A DNA stretch of 64,000 bases from Spirochaetales bacterium. Its GTDB lineage: Bacteria > Spirochaetota > Spirochaetia > UBA9216. The position numbers and the translations under genes were made by a program. A model generated the notes under the pieces. That model was not told the origin of the DNA and made no database searches. It worked only from the letters and a program-made list of their open reading frames with translations. Position 1 is the stretch's first letter. Each line of letters starts with the position of its first letter. The stretch spans positions 98,015-162,014 of the forward strand of contig JAEKNX010000011.1 in NCBI GenBank assembly GCA_016839055.1, written 5' to 3'. This document shows, one piece after another, positions 51,026-59,309 of this stretch.

Positions 51026-51067
51026 TAAAAAAGGCTCAGCTTGTCATTAAGCTGAGCCTTTTTTTTT
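51026..51067. terminator. bidirectional intrinsic terminator
   Basis: A perfect 12-bp stem AAGGCTCAGCTT / AAGCTGAGCCTT (51031-51042, 51049-51060) has an A-run on one side and a T-run on the other. It separates the convergent HEAT and dapA genes. Confidence 0.93.
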
Positions 51068-51098
51068 GGTAAAAGTCTCCGGAGAAGTCCGGGATTTG

Positions 51099-51977
51099 TT
51101 AAAGAAGCCCTGACTTCTCCATTGTTTCCTTGAAAACCTTCTTGTCTTCATCACTCATCTCGCAGAGTGGAAGCCTGTAAACATCGGTCATCATTCCTTT
51201 GAGAAAGCACCCGTATTTAACAGGAACCGGGTTTGTGTCTATGAACAATGCCTTGAAGAAAGGCATGAGCAGGTAGTGCAGCTCTCTTGCCCGTTCAAAG
51301 TTTCCTGCATTCGCTGTTCTGACAAGTTCTTCCATTTCGGTGGGAATAATATTGCTTGCAACCGAGATTATTCCTCGGCCGCCGCAGGCAATAATTGGAA
51401 GGCCTAGATTGTCGTCACCGGAAAGTATTGTAAAATCGGCAGGTTTGTTCAGGCAGAGATCCATGACCTGCGGAATGCTTCCGCTTGCTTCCTTAACCGC
51501 GACAATGTTCGGGTGGGAGGCGAGTCTTAGCATCGTGCTGTTTTCAATATTCTTGCCGCTTCTGCCGGGAATGTTGTAAATGACAAGCGGCATGTCGACT
51601 GCTTCGGCAATTGCCATGAAGTGACGGTAGAATCCCTCCTGTGACGGTTTGTTGTAATACGGCGCCACCTGGAGGCTGTAGTCCGCTCCCGCCTCTTTAG
51701 CGTGCTTTGTCAGTCTTATTGCCTCGGCTGTTGAATTAGAGCCTGTTCCGGCTATTACTGGAACCCTGCCCTTGCCCTGATCGATGACTAATTCTATAAC
51801 CTTGTCGTGTTCATGATAATCAAGGGTGGGACTCTCGCCGGTTGTCCCGACAGGAACGAGTCCTGAAATACCCTTATCAATCTGAAACTCAACTAATTCT
51901 CTGAGGCTTTTTTCATCAACAGATCCGTCTGTGTTAAACGGCGTTACAAGTGCCGTAAATACTCCCTCTAAACTCAT
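51099..51977 (-). CDS. dapA: 4-hydroxy-tetrahydrodipicolinate synthase
   Basis: DapA condenses pyruvate with aspartate semialdehyde, the first committed step to lysine and diaminopimelate. The 292-residue protein has the family motifs GTTGESPTLDYHEH near residue 44, the YYNKPSQEGFYRHF segment and the Schiff-base lysine in IVAVKEASGSIPQ near residue 162. GGGGG precedes the start. It follows dapB by five bases, so dapB-dapA form an operon for two consecutive reactions. Confidence 0.95.
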   Translation of the reverse strand: MSLEGVFTALVTPFNTDGSVDEKSLRELVEFQIDKGISGLVPVGTTGESPTLDYHEHDKVIELVIDQGKGRVPVIAGTGSNSTAEAIRLTKHAKEAGADYSLQVAPYYNKPSQEGFYRHFMAIAEAVDMPLVIYNIPGRSGKNIENSTMLRLASHPNIVAVKEASGSIPQVMDLCLNKPADFTILSGDDNLGLPIIACGGRGIISVASNIIPTEMEELVRTANAGNFERARELHYLLMPFFKALFIDTNPVPVKYGCFLKGMMTDVYRLPLCEMSDEDKKVFKETMEKSGLL

Positions 51978-51982
51978 TTATC

Positions 51983-52729
51983 TCATCCCCCTAATGTTTC
52001 TGATATAAAATCTTCGACTCTGAAAAATCCGTTCTTATCCTTCAGCCATTCAGCAGCGAGAACCGCTCCATAGGCAAAGCCGCTTCGGTTTCTTGCCGTA
52101 TGTATAATCTCTATCGAGTCGGCATCGGAGTCAAGCAATACCGAATGCGTGCCGGGAATTGACCCGCCTCTGACTGATCCTACATGAAGCTCATTCGGCT
52201 TAATCGCCCGATCGAGTCTGTCGGTGACAATATCCGTCTTTAATGCCGAATTGCTGATTATCTTTTCGGCTATCGTCAGAGCTGTACCGGATGGTGAATC
52301 CTTCTTCAGCTTATGATGATATTCATTGACCATGATATCGTAGTTATCTGCGGCGTTCATCAGTGATGCCGCTTTTTCGGTCAGGATAAAGAGTATGTGA
52401 GCGCCGATTGAGAAGTTGGAGCCCCATAGATAACTCCCTCCGGCCTTTTCGACAAGCCTGCAGACCTCTTCGCGTCTATCGTCCCAGCCCGTTGTGCCTA
52501 CTACGGCCGGAACTCCGGCAGCGCAGTATAATTCCGCATTCTCCCGGACGGATGCCGGCAGTGCGAATTCGATGACCATATCCGCTTTTGCAACTATTTC
52601 TGAGCTGAGCTTTGTATAATCACCGCTGCCGCTCGGATCGACCCTTCCTGCAATGCTGTGTCCCCGATCAAGCAGGATTTTTTCAATCTCACGGCCCATT
52701 CGACCGTATCCGACTATTAATACATTCAT
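51983..52729 (-). CDS. dapB: 4-hydroxy-tetrahydrodipicolinate reductase
   Basis: DapB reduces the DapA product with NAD(P)H. This 248-residue protein has the Rossmann start MNVLIVGYGRMGREIEKIL, the NYDIMVNEYHHKLKKDSPSGTA catalytic segment (given in part) and the SVRGGSIPGTHSVLLDSDAD motif. It leads the dapB-dapA operon. The ATG has no Shine-Dalgarno; its promoter ends seven bases before it. Confidence 0.95.
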   Translation of the reverse strand: MNVLIVGYGRMGREIEKILLDRGHSIAGRVDPSGSGDYTKLSSEIVAKADMVIEFALPASVRENAELYCAAGVPAVVGTTGWDDRREEVCRLVEKAGGSYLWGSNFSIGAHILFILTEKAASLMNAADNYDIMVNEYHHKLKKDSPSGTALTIAEKIISNSALKTDIVTDRLDRAIKPNELHVGSVRGGSIPGTHSVLLDSDADSIEIIHTARNRSGFAYGAVLAAEWLKDKNGFFRVEDFISETLGG

Positions 52730-52736
52730 TTTTTAA

Positions 52737-52765
52737 ACATAAGCTGATAAATCCCAATCTATCAA
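52737..52765 (-). promoter_or_regulatory. promoter of dapB-dapA, leaderless geometry
   Basis: On the minus strand: TTGATA (52765-52760), 17 bases, TTATGT (52742-52737), seven bases, ATG at 52729. Confidence 0.55.
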
Positions 52766-52783
52766 GGGGTTAAGGGCCGATTA

Positions 52784-52818
52784 ATAAAAAAATCTTCTCC
52801 GATATTCCGGAGAAGATT
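52784..52818 (-). terminator. intrinsic terminator after pta
   Basis: On the minus strand AATCTTCTCCG (52818-52808) pairs with CGGAGAAGATT (52801-52791) around a six-base loop and is followed by a T-run. It separates pta from dapB. Confidence 0.9.
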
Positions 52819-52841
52819 CCTGTAACTGTTTTATCAGGTTC

Positions 52842-53837
52842 CTACTTTGATTGAGCCATCGTGACAGCTGAGGTTGTCACAATGTCTTCAACGCTGCAGC
52901 CTCTTGAGAGGTCGCTGACCGGTTTTGCAAATCCCTGAAGGAAGGGGCCGTAGGCATCGGCTCCGGCGAGTCTCTGAACCAGTTTGTAACCGATATTCCC
53001 GGACTGAAGGTCCGGGAAAACCAGGACATTTGCCTTTCCGGCAACCTTTGAGCCTGGCGCCTTGCTGTCGCCTATCGCGGGGATTATCGCCGCGTCGAGC
53101 TGAAGTTCGCCATCAATGTTGAGATCGGGTCTTTTTTCGTTGGCAAGTCTTGTTGCTTCGACAACCTTGTCTACATACTCGTGGCTTGCCGAACCCTTAG
53201 TCGAGAAAGACAGCATTGCTGTACATGGTTCGGCTTCGAGGAAGCTTTTACAGGACTCTGATGCGGCGATTGCTATCTCAGCAAGCTGCTCGGCTGTAGG
53301 GTTTGGGATTGTTGCGCAATCGGAGAAGATGATGTTTCCGTTTACGCCCCAATCTGTGCCGGGAAGATACATGATGAAACAGCTTGAAGCGGATTTTACT
53401 CCAGGTGCTGTTTTAATGATTGTGAACGCTGCTCTGAGCACGTTTCCTGTGGAGTTTTCCGCACCGGCGACCATAGCATCTACATCACCGAGTCTTACCA
53501 TCATTGCGCCCCACTTGAGCGGGTCGACAATAGCCTCTTTTGCTTCGTCTTCTGAGATGCCTTTACTTTTTCTGAGTTCGAAATATTCGGCCGTGTATGC
53601 ATCGAGTCTGTCGGAGATTGCCGGATCGGCTATTGTTATTCCGTCGAGTGAAACCCCGGCCGCGGCCGCGGCTGCCTGGACAGCGGCAGTTTTTCCAACA
53701 AGCACAACAACTGAAGCGTATTTTTCGTCGACAATGATTCTTGCCGCCTTCAGGGTTCTGGACTCGGTGCCTTCCGGAAGTACGAGTTTTTTCTGAAGTC
53801 TTATTGCTTTTTCTTTCATTAATTCTGCGAAAGCCAT
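52842..53837 (-). CDS. pta: phosphate acetyltransferase
   Basis: Pta converts acetyl-CoA and phosphate to acetyl-phosphate and CoA, feeding acetate kinase in fermentation. The 331-residue protein is the short catalytic form: KKLVLPEGTESRTLKAA near residue 15, MVAGAENSTGNVLRAAF near 130 and VFPDLQSGNIGYKLVQRL near the C-terminus. AAGGAG precedes the ATG. It is a single-gene unit. Together with the Vor enzyme it fits a ferredoxin-based fermentative metabolism. Confidence 0.95.
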   Translation of the reverse strand: MAFAELMKEKAIRLQKKLVLPEGTESRTLKAARIIVDEKYASVVVLVGKTAAVQAAAAAAGVSLDGITIADPAISDRLDAYTAEYFELRKSKGISEDEAKEAIVDPLKWGAMMVRLGDVDAMVAGAENSTGNVLRAAFTIIKTAPGVKSASSCFIMYLPGTDWGVNGNIIFSDCATIPNPTAEQLAEIAIAASESCKSFLEAEPCTAMLSFSTKGSASHEYVDKVVEATRLANEKRPDLNIDGELQLDAAIIPAIGDSKAPGSKVAGKANVLVFPDLQSGNIGYKLVQRLAGADAYGPFLQGFAKPVSDLSRGCSVEDIVTTSAVTMAQSK

Positions 53838-53949
53838 ATTTATATTCTCCTTGAATTACGATAAGTGAAACTTCTGCTATCAAAAGTCTCTAAAATAATA
53901 ATATTAATAAATGATTTTGCAAAGAAGCTGTAAAGTTTATATATACTGA

Positions 53950-53978
53950 TTGAGCATTTTTGTTAAAGAATTTATTAT
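53950..53978 (+). promoter_or_regulatory. promoter of the tyrA-like gene, leaderless geometry
   Basis: TTGAGC (53950-53955), 17 bases, TATTAT (53973-53978), six bases, ATG at 53985. No Shine-Dalgarno is present. Confidence 0.62.
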
Positions 53979-53984
53979 CACTGC

Positions 53985-54698
53985 ATGAAAATAGCAGTAT
54001 ACGGAATGGGGAGGTTCGGATCTTTTTGGGCGTCCCTTCTTTCTGAGAGATTTTGTGTAGCAGGATATAGCCGGAGCGGAAGGGTTTTTCCTGATAATGT
54101 AAAGAGGATAAAGGAAGAACAGCTAGGGGAATACGATACGGTATTTTTATGCTGTGCTATTAATGCCGTTGAAGAAGTGTGCAGGCGTATAGCTCCACTT
54201 TTAAAACCGGAGGCTGTAGTAATTGATACATGTTCGGTAAAAGTCGCGCCGGCAAAGCTGATGGAGAATCTCCTGCCGAAGAGTTGCGGGATAATAGCAA
54301 CCCACCCGATGTTCGGTCCTGATTCAGGCAAGAACGGGGTGGAAGGTCTGCCGATTGTCTTCTCTCCCATCAGGGACAAGGGCGGATGTTTTAAATTCTG
54401 GCACGATGTCTTCGCCGAGATGAAGCTTGATATCCACCAGATGACTCCTGATGAACACGACTCAGAGGCAGCCTTTACCCAGGGGGTAACCCACTTCATC
54501 GGCAGGGTACTCAATGAACTGGAGCTTAAGAATAGTCCTATAGCCACTCTTGGTTATCAGAAACTACAGGAAATAGTCGAGCAGACCTGTAATGATCCGC
54601 TTCAGCTCTTTCTTGATCTTCAGAAATTTAATCCGCATACCGAAGAGATGAGAGTAAGGCTGAAGAAAGCCCTTGATGACACGATAAAGCTGTTCTGA
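53985..54698 (+). CDS. prephenate dehydrogenase family protein
   Basis: This 237-residue NAD(P)-dependent enzyme has the Rossmann start MKIAVYGMGRFGSFWASLL, VVIDTCSVKVAPAKLM and THPMFGPDSGKNGVEGLPIV (given in parts), which hold the catalytic histidine of prephenate or arogenate dehydrogenases (tyrosine synthesis). The C-terminal helical part is short and no ACT domain is present. It is followed 38 bases later by bactofilin. A role on another 2-oxo acid is possible but less likely. Confidence 0.83.
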   Translation: MKIAVYGMGRFGSFWASLLSERFCVAGYSRSGRVFPDNVKRIKEEQLGEYDTVFLCCAINAVEEVCRRIAPLLKPEAVVIDTCSVKVAPAKLMENLLPKSCGIIATHPMFGPDSGKNGVEGLPIVFSPIRDKGGCFKFWHDVFAEMKLDIHQMTPDEHDSEAAFTQGVTHFIGRVLNELELKNSPIATLGYQKLQEIVEQTCNDPLQLFLDLQKFNPHTEEMRVRLKKALDDTIKLF

Positions 54699-54736
54699 CT
54701 TGACAGCGGTATTCAAGCTAGGTACATTAGGAAGAT

Positions 54737-55114
54737 ATGAGCGATATTCAAATACAATCCATAGATGAAGCTGAAGTTGATACGATAATGGCCGGGGATA
54801 TTGATTTTACCGGTAATCTCGGATTTGATAAATCTCTGATGATAAAAGGCCGGATGAAAGGTGACGTGAGGGCAACGGGCAATTTTTATATTGACAAGTC
54901 CGCTGTCATTGATGCCAGGATTGAGGCGAATATCGTCTCGGTTAAAGGAACGGTTCACGGTGATATTTTTGCCTATGAACGGGTAGAGATTTTTTCCTGC
55001 GGACATGTTGACGGTGATATAACAGCACCCGATATCATCATGGAAAGCGGATGTTCTTTTAATGGCATCTGCAGGATGAAGTCTCCAGATGAGGTGGAAA
55101 GAAATGAAGAATAA
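54737..55114 (+). CDS. bactofilin family cytoskeletal protein
   Basis: This 125-residue protein is a single right-handed beta-helix (DUF583): hydrophobic residues recur in short strands such as DIDFTGNLGFDKSLMIKGRM, then KGDVRATGNFYIDKSAVIDA and GTVHGDIFAYERVEIFSCGH. Bactofilins polymerise into filaments that organise cell shape or peptidoglycan enzymes; in spirochaetes they affect cell shape and motility. AGGAAG precedes the ATG. It overlaps the TPR gene by 11 bases. Confidence 0.88.
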   Translation: MSDIQIQSIDEAEVDTIMAGDIDFTGNLGFDKSLMIKGRMKGDVRATGNFYIDKSAVIDARIEANIVSVKGTVHGDIFAYERVEIFSCGHVDGDITAPDIIMESGCSFNGICRMKSPDEVERNEE

Positions 55115-55736
55115 ACTGATTATCCTTATCCTTATTTTTACAATCGGATCTGCCGCCCTGATGACAGCCCAGGACCGCGCCGACGCGCTGCTGGAATACA
55201 AGAAGGGAAATTACAGTCGGGCTGAGGAAATATGTATCAGCGAGATAGAGAGGATGCCCAGGAATCTGGACTCCTATGTCGTTCTCGGCTGGACATATAT
55301 AAAAACCGGAGATTTTCAGAAGGCGCTTGATACCGGGCTTTCAGGATTGAAGATCGCCGGACGTGATACTCGTATTCTTGAGATAGTCGGTGAAGCCTAT
55401 TATTATCTGGGTAAAAATCTGGAATCGCTTAAATATTTTGAAGAATATACCGTCCTGTCTCCGACGGGAGACAGGATAGAGCTGGCGTATTTTTTCATGG
55501 GTGAAATTTTCATCCGTCTCGGGGAATACAACCATGCCGACATTGCCTTTACAACTGCTGTGTATCATTTTCCTAATTCGGCAAGATGGTGGTCCCGGCT
55601 CGGTTATTCGAGAGAAATGGCTGAAGACTGGAAATACTCACTCGAAGCATACGAAAAAGCACTGCAGCTCAACTCGTCCTACAACGAAGCCGTCAGAGGA
55701 CGGAGCAGGGTTAAAGCTAAACTGGGGGCTGGATGA
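55104..55736 (+). CDS. exported TPR protein
   Basis: This 210-residue protein has an N-terminal signal-like segment ([19 protein letters not shown]) and four or five TPR units (ALLEYKKGNYSRAEEICI, SYVVLGWTYIKTGDFQKALD, EIVGEAYYYLGKNLESLKYF, WSRLGYSREMAEDWKYSLEA). The ATG at 55104 is chosen since it directly begins the signal sequence; the ATG at 55089 would add five residues. It overlaps bactofilin and precedes mtaB, with a terminator-like hairpin between. Confidence 0.82.
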   Translation: MKNKLIILILIFTIGSAALMTAQDRADALLEYKKGNYSRAEEICISEIERMPRNLDSYVVLGWTYIKTGDFQKALDTGLSGLKIAGRDTRILEIVGEAYYYLGKNLESLKYFEEYTVLSPTGDRIELAYFFMGEIFIRLGEYNHADIAFTTAVYHFPNSARWWSRLGYSREMAEDWKYSLEAYEKALQLNSSYNEAVRGRSRVKAKLGAG

Positions 55737-55738
55737 TG

Positions 55739-55764
55739 AAGGTCTTTCTACGAAAGCCTTTTTT
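55739..55764 (+). terminator. terminator-like hairpin (attenuator) between the TPR gene and mtaB
   Basis: AAGG-T-CTTTC (55739-55748), loop TAC, GAAAGCCTT (55752-55760) and a T-run. It lies within 50 bases between the TPR stop and the GTG start of mtaB on the same strand, so it would reduce read-through. Confidence 0.6.
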
Positions 55765-55785
55765 ACAACTTTCCGGAGAAAAATT

Positions 55786-57144
55786 GTGAAGGCTGCCGTA
55801 TACACACTTGGCTGCAAGCTGAATCAGTGTGAGAGTGAAGCCCTGGCATCGTCATTTGACAGCCGGGGTTTTTTTATAGGAACCTACAGAGACGATGCCG
55901 AAATCTACATCATAAATACCTGTACGGTCACCTCGAAGGCTGAACAGAAAGCCCGGAGAATCATCAGAAAGCTCTCGTCGGAGCATCCGCACTCGGCCGT
56001 GGTCGTAACCGGCTGCTATGCCCAGCTTAACCGGGAGGATCTCGAGCTCGCGGAAAATGTCATAGTCGTTCCTCATGATAACAAGACTGATTTAAACAGG
56101 CTTCCCGAGTATCTGACAGGCTTGGATTTTTCATCGGAGAAGGGAAGCCTCGCGGATTCGGTAAGAAGTTTTTTCGATAAAACAAGTTCCAGGCAAGATG
56201 ATCCTGACCGTTTCTGGTATGACTCAGTTGATTTTAACTATCACACGAGGGCATTTTTGAAGATACAGGACGGATGTGACAACAGTTGTGCATACTGCAG
56301 GGTCACCATTGCACGCGGCGACAGTGTCAGTCTTGATTCTGATTCAGTTCTCAGGCAGTTTAACCGGCTGCAGAGCGAAGGTTTTCGAGAGGTTGTTCTA
56401 ACTGGAGTTAATCTATCTTCGTATAAATCCGGCGAAATTGACTTTACAGATCTCCTCGAAAATCTATCCAATCAGGCCTTTAGAACCAGAATCAGACTTT
56501 CATCGCTTGAGCCTGAGACCATCGACTCGCGGATGGCCGGCGTTATTCGTAATGAAATGATCTGCTCTCATTTCCACATACCGGTACAGTCAGGCAGCGA
56601 CAGGATTCTTTCTCTGATGATGAGGCATAATAACCGTGACCGTATTATCCGGGCCGTGGATGCTCTTCGGAGCGCCAAGGACGACCCTTTTATGGCAGCC
56701 GATGTTATCGCCGGCTTTCCAGGAGAAACCGATGAAGATTTCGAGCAGACAAGGAGTCTGCTGTCTGAATGTGATTTTACACATCTCCATGTTTTTCCCT
56801 TTTCAGCCAGACCCGGAACGGCGGCCTTTGACATGAAGCATAAGGTTCCGGAGCGGATTGCCGCCGAGCGAACGAAAATTCTAAGGCAGTTATCCGAGGA
56901 AAATTTCGCCAGATACAAACGTCGCCAGACAGGACGAGTTGTTGAGGTCCTAATTGAGGAAGAAAGAGACGGTTTTCAGGTTGGAACAAGCGGAAATTAT
57001 TTAAAATCCGCAATATGTGATATAATTAAAGAGGGGAGCGGTGTATGCAGAGCGGAAGTTCTGGCCGATGATTCCCCTGGAAACTGCGGTAACGGCAGTT
57101 TTTCCTCAGAAACTCTTGCCTGCAAGTTTATCGAGTGGACATAG
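55786..57144 (+). CDS. mtaB: tRNA t6A37 methylthiotransferase MtaB
   Basis: MtaB adds a methylthio group to t6A at tRNA position 37 by radical-SAM chemistry. The 452-residue protein has the UPF0004 domain (YTLGCKLNQCESEALAS at residue 5), the radical-SAM cluster CDNSCAYCRVTIARG near residue 165 and a C-terminal TRAM-like domain. KLNQCE and ARGDSVS fit MtaB rather than MiaB. The start is GTG at 55786 with GGAGAA six bases upstream; the frame stays open back into the TPR gene, but those codons do not fit the family. Confidence 0.9.
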   Translation: MKAAVYTLGCKLNQCESEALASSFDSRGFFIGTYRDDAEIYIINTCTVTSKAEQKARRIIRKLSSEHPHSAVVVTGCYAQLNREDLELAENVIVVPHDNKTDLNRLPEYLTGLDFSSEKGSLADSVRSFFDKTSSRQDDPDRFWYDSVDFNYHTRAFLKIQDGCDNSCAYCRVTIARGDSVSLDSDSVLRQFNRLQSEGFREVVLTGVNLSSYKSGEIDFTDLLENLSNQAFRTRIRLSSLEPETIDSRMAGVIRNEMICSHFHIPVQSGSDRILSLMMRHNNRDRIIRAVDALRSAKDDPFMAADVIAGFPGETDEDFEQTRSLLSECDFTHLHVFPFSARPGTAAFDMKHKVPERIAAERTKILRQLSEENFARYKRRQTGRVVEVLIEEERDGFQVGTSGNYLKSAICDIIKEGSGVCRAEVLADDSPGNCGNGSFSSETLACKFIEWT

Positions 57145-57191
57145 TTTTGATTTTATAGAGTTTTTGACGATAATTGAGTAGGAGGATCCTG

Positions 57192-57806
57192 ATGAAATCA
57201 ATGATAAAGGCGGCAGTAGCTGCTATTTTTATAGTAATAGTATTTTCTTCCTGCCAGCAGGTTTTTACTTCGAGTGTTTATTTCTGGGCTGAGGCTGATA
57301 TGTCGACCATGACAGCTGATCAAAAAATCTCTTATGCCGAGGATTTGCTCTCCTGTGGTACCACAGCGGAGCTTGCCGCGGCATTTGCCGAGATATTCGC
57401 CCTTCTTCCCGATGATCTGAGCACGGCTGATTCTGGTCTTCTTCTTCTTGCGGCGGATCTCGCTGTTGGTTCTTCCGGACTTGGAGCTGCGATTACCGGA
57501 GCTCTCGAGGCTGTTACATCCGGTGGGGATTTAGGTGCAACCCTTCTCGAGGCAATTGATACTACAAATCTTGCGACAGCAGTTAGTCTGATAGCCGCGG
57601 CTGAGGACAACGGGGCGGATCTTTCGAGTGAGCAGTATACAAACGCCGCCGCCTCCCAGCTGCTGGTTGTTGCCGAGACGGCAGGAGGCATTGATAATTT
57701 GGGTTCAGTTGCCGCCGATGATCCAGGTCTACTTCAGGCTCAGACATGGGCTGAGGCAGGCGGAATAGATATTGAAGCATTACTTGCCGGTGGTTTACCT
57801 GCTTAA
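57192..57806 (+). CDS. predicted Ala-rich lipoprotein
   Basis: I do not recognise the family. The 204-residue protein has a lipoprotein signal (MKSMIKAAVAAIFIVIVFSSC). The mature part is rich in Ala, Leu, Gly and Asp, and acidic, with helices such as TAELAAAFAEIFALLPDDLS and ends LLAGGLPA. Start ATG 57192 has GGAGG six bases upstream. It is 11 bases upstream of an outer-membrane barrel gene, so the two are probably a functional pair. Confidence 0.78.
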   Translation: MKSMIKAAVAAIFIVIVFSSCQQVFTSSVYFWAEADMSTMTADQKISYAEDLLSCGTTAELAAAFAEIFALLPDDLSTADSGLLLLAADLAVGSSGLGAAITGALEAVTSGGDLGATLLEAIDTTNLATAVSLIAAAEDNGADLSSEQYTNAAASQLLVVAETAGGIDNLGSVAADDPGLLQAQTWAEAGGIDIEALLAGGLPA

Positions 57807-57817
57807 TGGAGTTAAAA

Positions 57818-59002
57818 ATGTATAAGAAAATTACATCTTGTTTTATTCTGATTCTGATTCTGTGTGCATCGGTTTTTTCTCAAACAGCACCAGATTATTA
57901 TGCTGATGACGTCTATTTTATTACCGGAGTTGATTCCGGTTTGGGCGGCCCCTATCCTACCGATAACAGCGGGCTGGAGAGTCTTTTCGCGAATCCGGCC
58001 GCATTCAAGTCGGCCGATGAAGAGCTGTCAATCACTAATACCACAATTTTGCTGACCGGGCCTATTTTCGATATTGCGACGCTCGTGATCAGCAGCCTTT
58101 CATCAGGCGGAGACTTTGCGACAATTCTCGCCTCGCCTTCTACTCAGAGCATTTTATCTGGACTTTATTCCGGTTTCTCTATGACGGGCCCCCTCTTCTT
58201 CGGGTATGTCGGCGACGGTTTCGGATTCGGACTGTTTAATTCCACTGATTTCCATCTGCGGAGCAAAGGTGCTCTCTCTCTTGCCATGAATTTCAGCGAA
58301 AAGGTTTTTTTGGCCGGAGGTTACGCGTTTAGAATTCCGCTCTCTCAGGATGAGACCCATGCGATCGATATCGGAGTAATGCTGAAAGGCGGAGTCGAGG
58401 GAGAAGTAGTAATAGAGAAATCATTTCTTGAGCTTCCGGCAATGCTTGCAAGTCTAGGTCCCGATCTTCTTCTTGGCGAACAATTTGAGTTCAGCACAAT
58501 TATTGGACTTGATTTGGGTGCTCTCTATACATGGGAAGGCTTCCTTTCTGCCGGTCTCAGTCTTCAGGATGTGTTCTCGCCGACGGTAAAGTATACCTAT
58601 GCAACGGGGATAAATGGATTTATCGCGGCCGATGACCCGATAATTGAAAACGGATTGATACCGTTTAAGTTGAACGTAGGCGTCGAGATTAATCCGACAA
58701 TTCCGTTTTTGGAGCAATGGGTAACTAATCTCAGATTTATGGCTGCCTATGATGATGTCCTTGATTTTCTGTTATATCCCACAGAAGCTACAAATATGCT
58801 GCTTCACATTAAGACCGGTCTTGAAATTACAATGCTTGATATTCTTGATATCAGACTAGGTCTTGCCGAAGGGCTTCTTAATGCCGGATTCGGCCTAGAT
58901 CTACAGATCTTTACACTGAATGCAGCTATGTTCGGCTCTGAACTTTCAAGTCAGCCTGGAACAAATCCTGTTTATAATCTCGTTGTAGGATTCAGCATTT
59001 AG
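57818..59002 (+). CDS. predicted outer-membrane barrel protein, PorV/UPF0164-like
   Basis: This 394-residue protein has a signal peptide (YKKITSCFILILILCASVFS) and a barrel body that begins with the LESLFANPAAFKSADE segment, like the NPA motif of PorV/UPF0164 proteins, then alternating strands to a C-terminal LVVGFSI. ATG 57818 is chosen because GGAG lies just upstream. It follows the Ala-rich lipoprotein gene in an operon. The lipoprotein could be its partner or plug. Confidence 0.75.
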   Translation: MYKKITSCFILILILCASVFSQTAPDYYADDVYFITGVDSGLGGPYPTDNSGLESLFANPAAFKSADEELSITNTTILLTGPIFDIATLVISSLSSGGDFATILASPSTQSILSGLYSGFSMTGPLFFGYVGDGFGFGLFNSTDFHLRSKGALSLAMNFSEKVFLAGGYAFRIPLSQDETHAIDIGVMLKGGVEGEVVIEKSFLELPAMLASLGPDLLLGEQFEFSTIIGLDLGALYTWEGFLSAGLSLQDVFSPTVKYTYATGINGFIAADDPIIENGLIPFKLNVGVEINPTIPFLEQWVTNLRFMAAYDDVLDFLLYPTEATNMLLHIKTGLEITMLDILDIRLGLAEGLLNAGFGLDLQIFTLNAAMFGSELSSQPGTNPVYNLVVGFSI

Positions 59003-59050
59003 GACGGTACGCTGCCTGGAAATCTTATTGAAAAAGACAGTTGATTCGTG

Positions 59051-59079
59051 TTGACATTTTATTTCATTGTTGTTATATT
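59051..59079 (+). promoter_or_regulatory. strong promoter of the tRNA-Lys/tRNA-Glu unit
   Basis: TTGACA (59051-59056, perfect), 17 bases, TATATT (59074-59079) with an extended TG one base upstream. The predicted start is near 59086, about 13 bases before tRNA-Lys. Confidence 0.8.
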
Positions 59080-59098
59080 CACCGAGCAATTAAGGCAT

Positions 59099-59171
59099 GG
59101 GCCGCTAGCTCAGCTGGTAGAGCAACGCCCTTTTAAGGCGTGGGTCACAGGTTCGAATCCTGTGCGGCTCA
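59099..59171 (+). tRNA. tRNA-Lys (anticodon TTT)
   Basis: A 73-base tRNA with all arms paired: acceptor GGGCCGC/GCGGCTC (one G-T pair), D stem GCTC/GAGC, anticodon stem ACGCC/GGCGT with loop CTTTTAA and T stem ACAGG/CCTGT with TTCGAAT. The discriminator is A. CCA is not encoded. Confidence 0.97.
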
Positions 59172-59174
59172 TCT

Positions 59175-59299
59175 AATCAAACCCCTTCGGGGTTTGATTC
59201 GGGAGTTTTACTCTTTGAGTAAAACGTCCATGGGATTAACCTCCTGTGGAGAGATGGAGTTTTTTCGCAAGAAAAAATCTCCATAAGCTTTCGCGAAGC
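59175..59299. repeat. cluster of consecutive hairpins in the tRNA spacer
   Basis: Between the tRNA genes are perfect or near-perfect hairpins end to end: AATCAAACCCC-TTC (59175-59199, 11 bp), GTTTTACTC-TTT (59205-59225, 9 bp), CTCC-TGT-GGAG (59241-59251), a 13-bp stem with GCAA loop (59254-59284, one bulge) and GCTT/AAGC (59287-59299). None has a T-run long enough for a normal terminator. There is no reading frame. Confidence 0.75.
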
Positions 59300-59309
59300 G
59301 GAAGGTTAT

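Noticed and set aside
52925..53796. Long plus-strand frames opposite pta
   Set aside because: They are antisense to a well-conserved gene; codon bias of pta creates open frames on the other strand.
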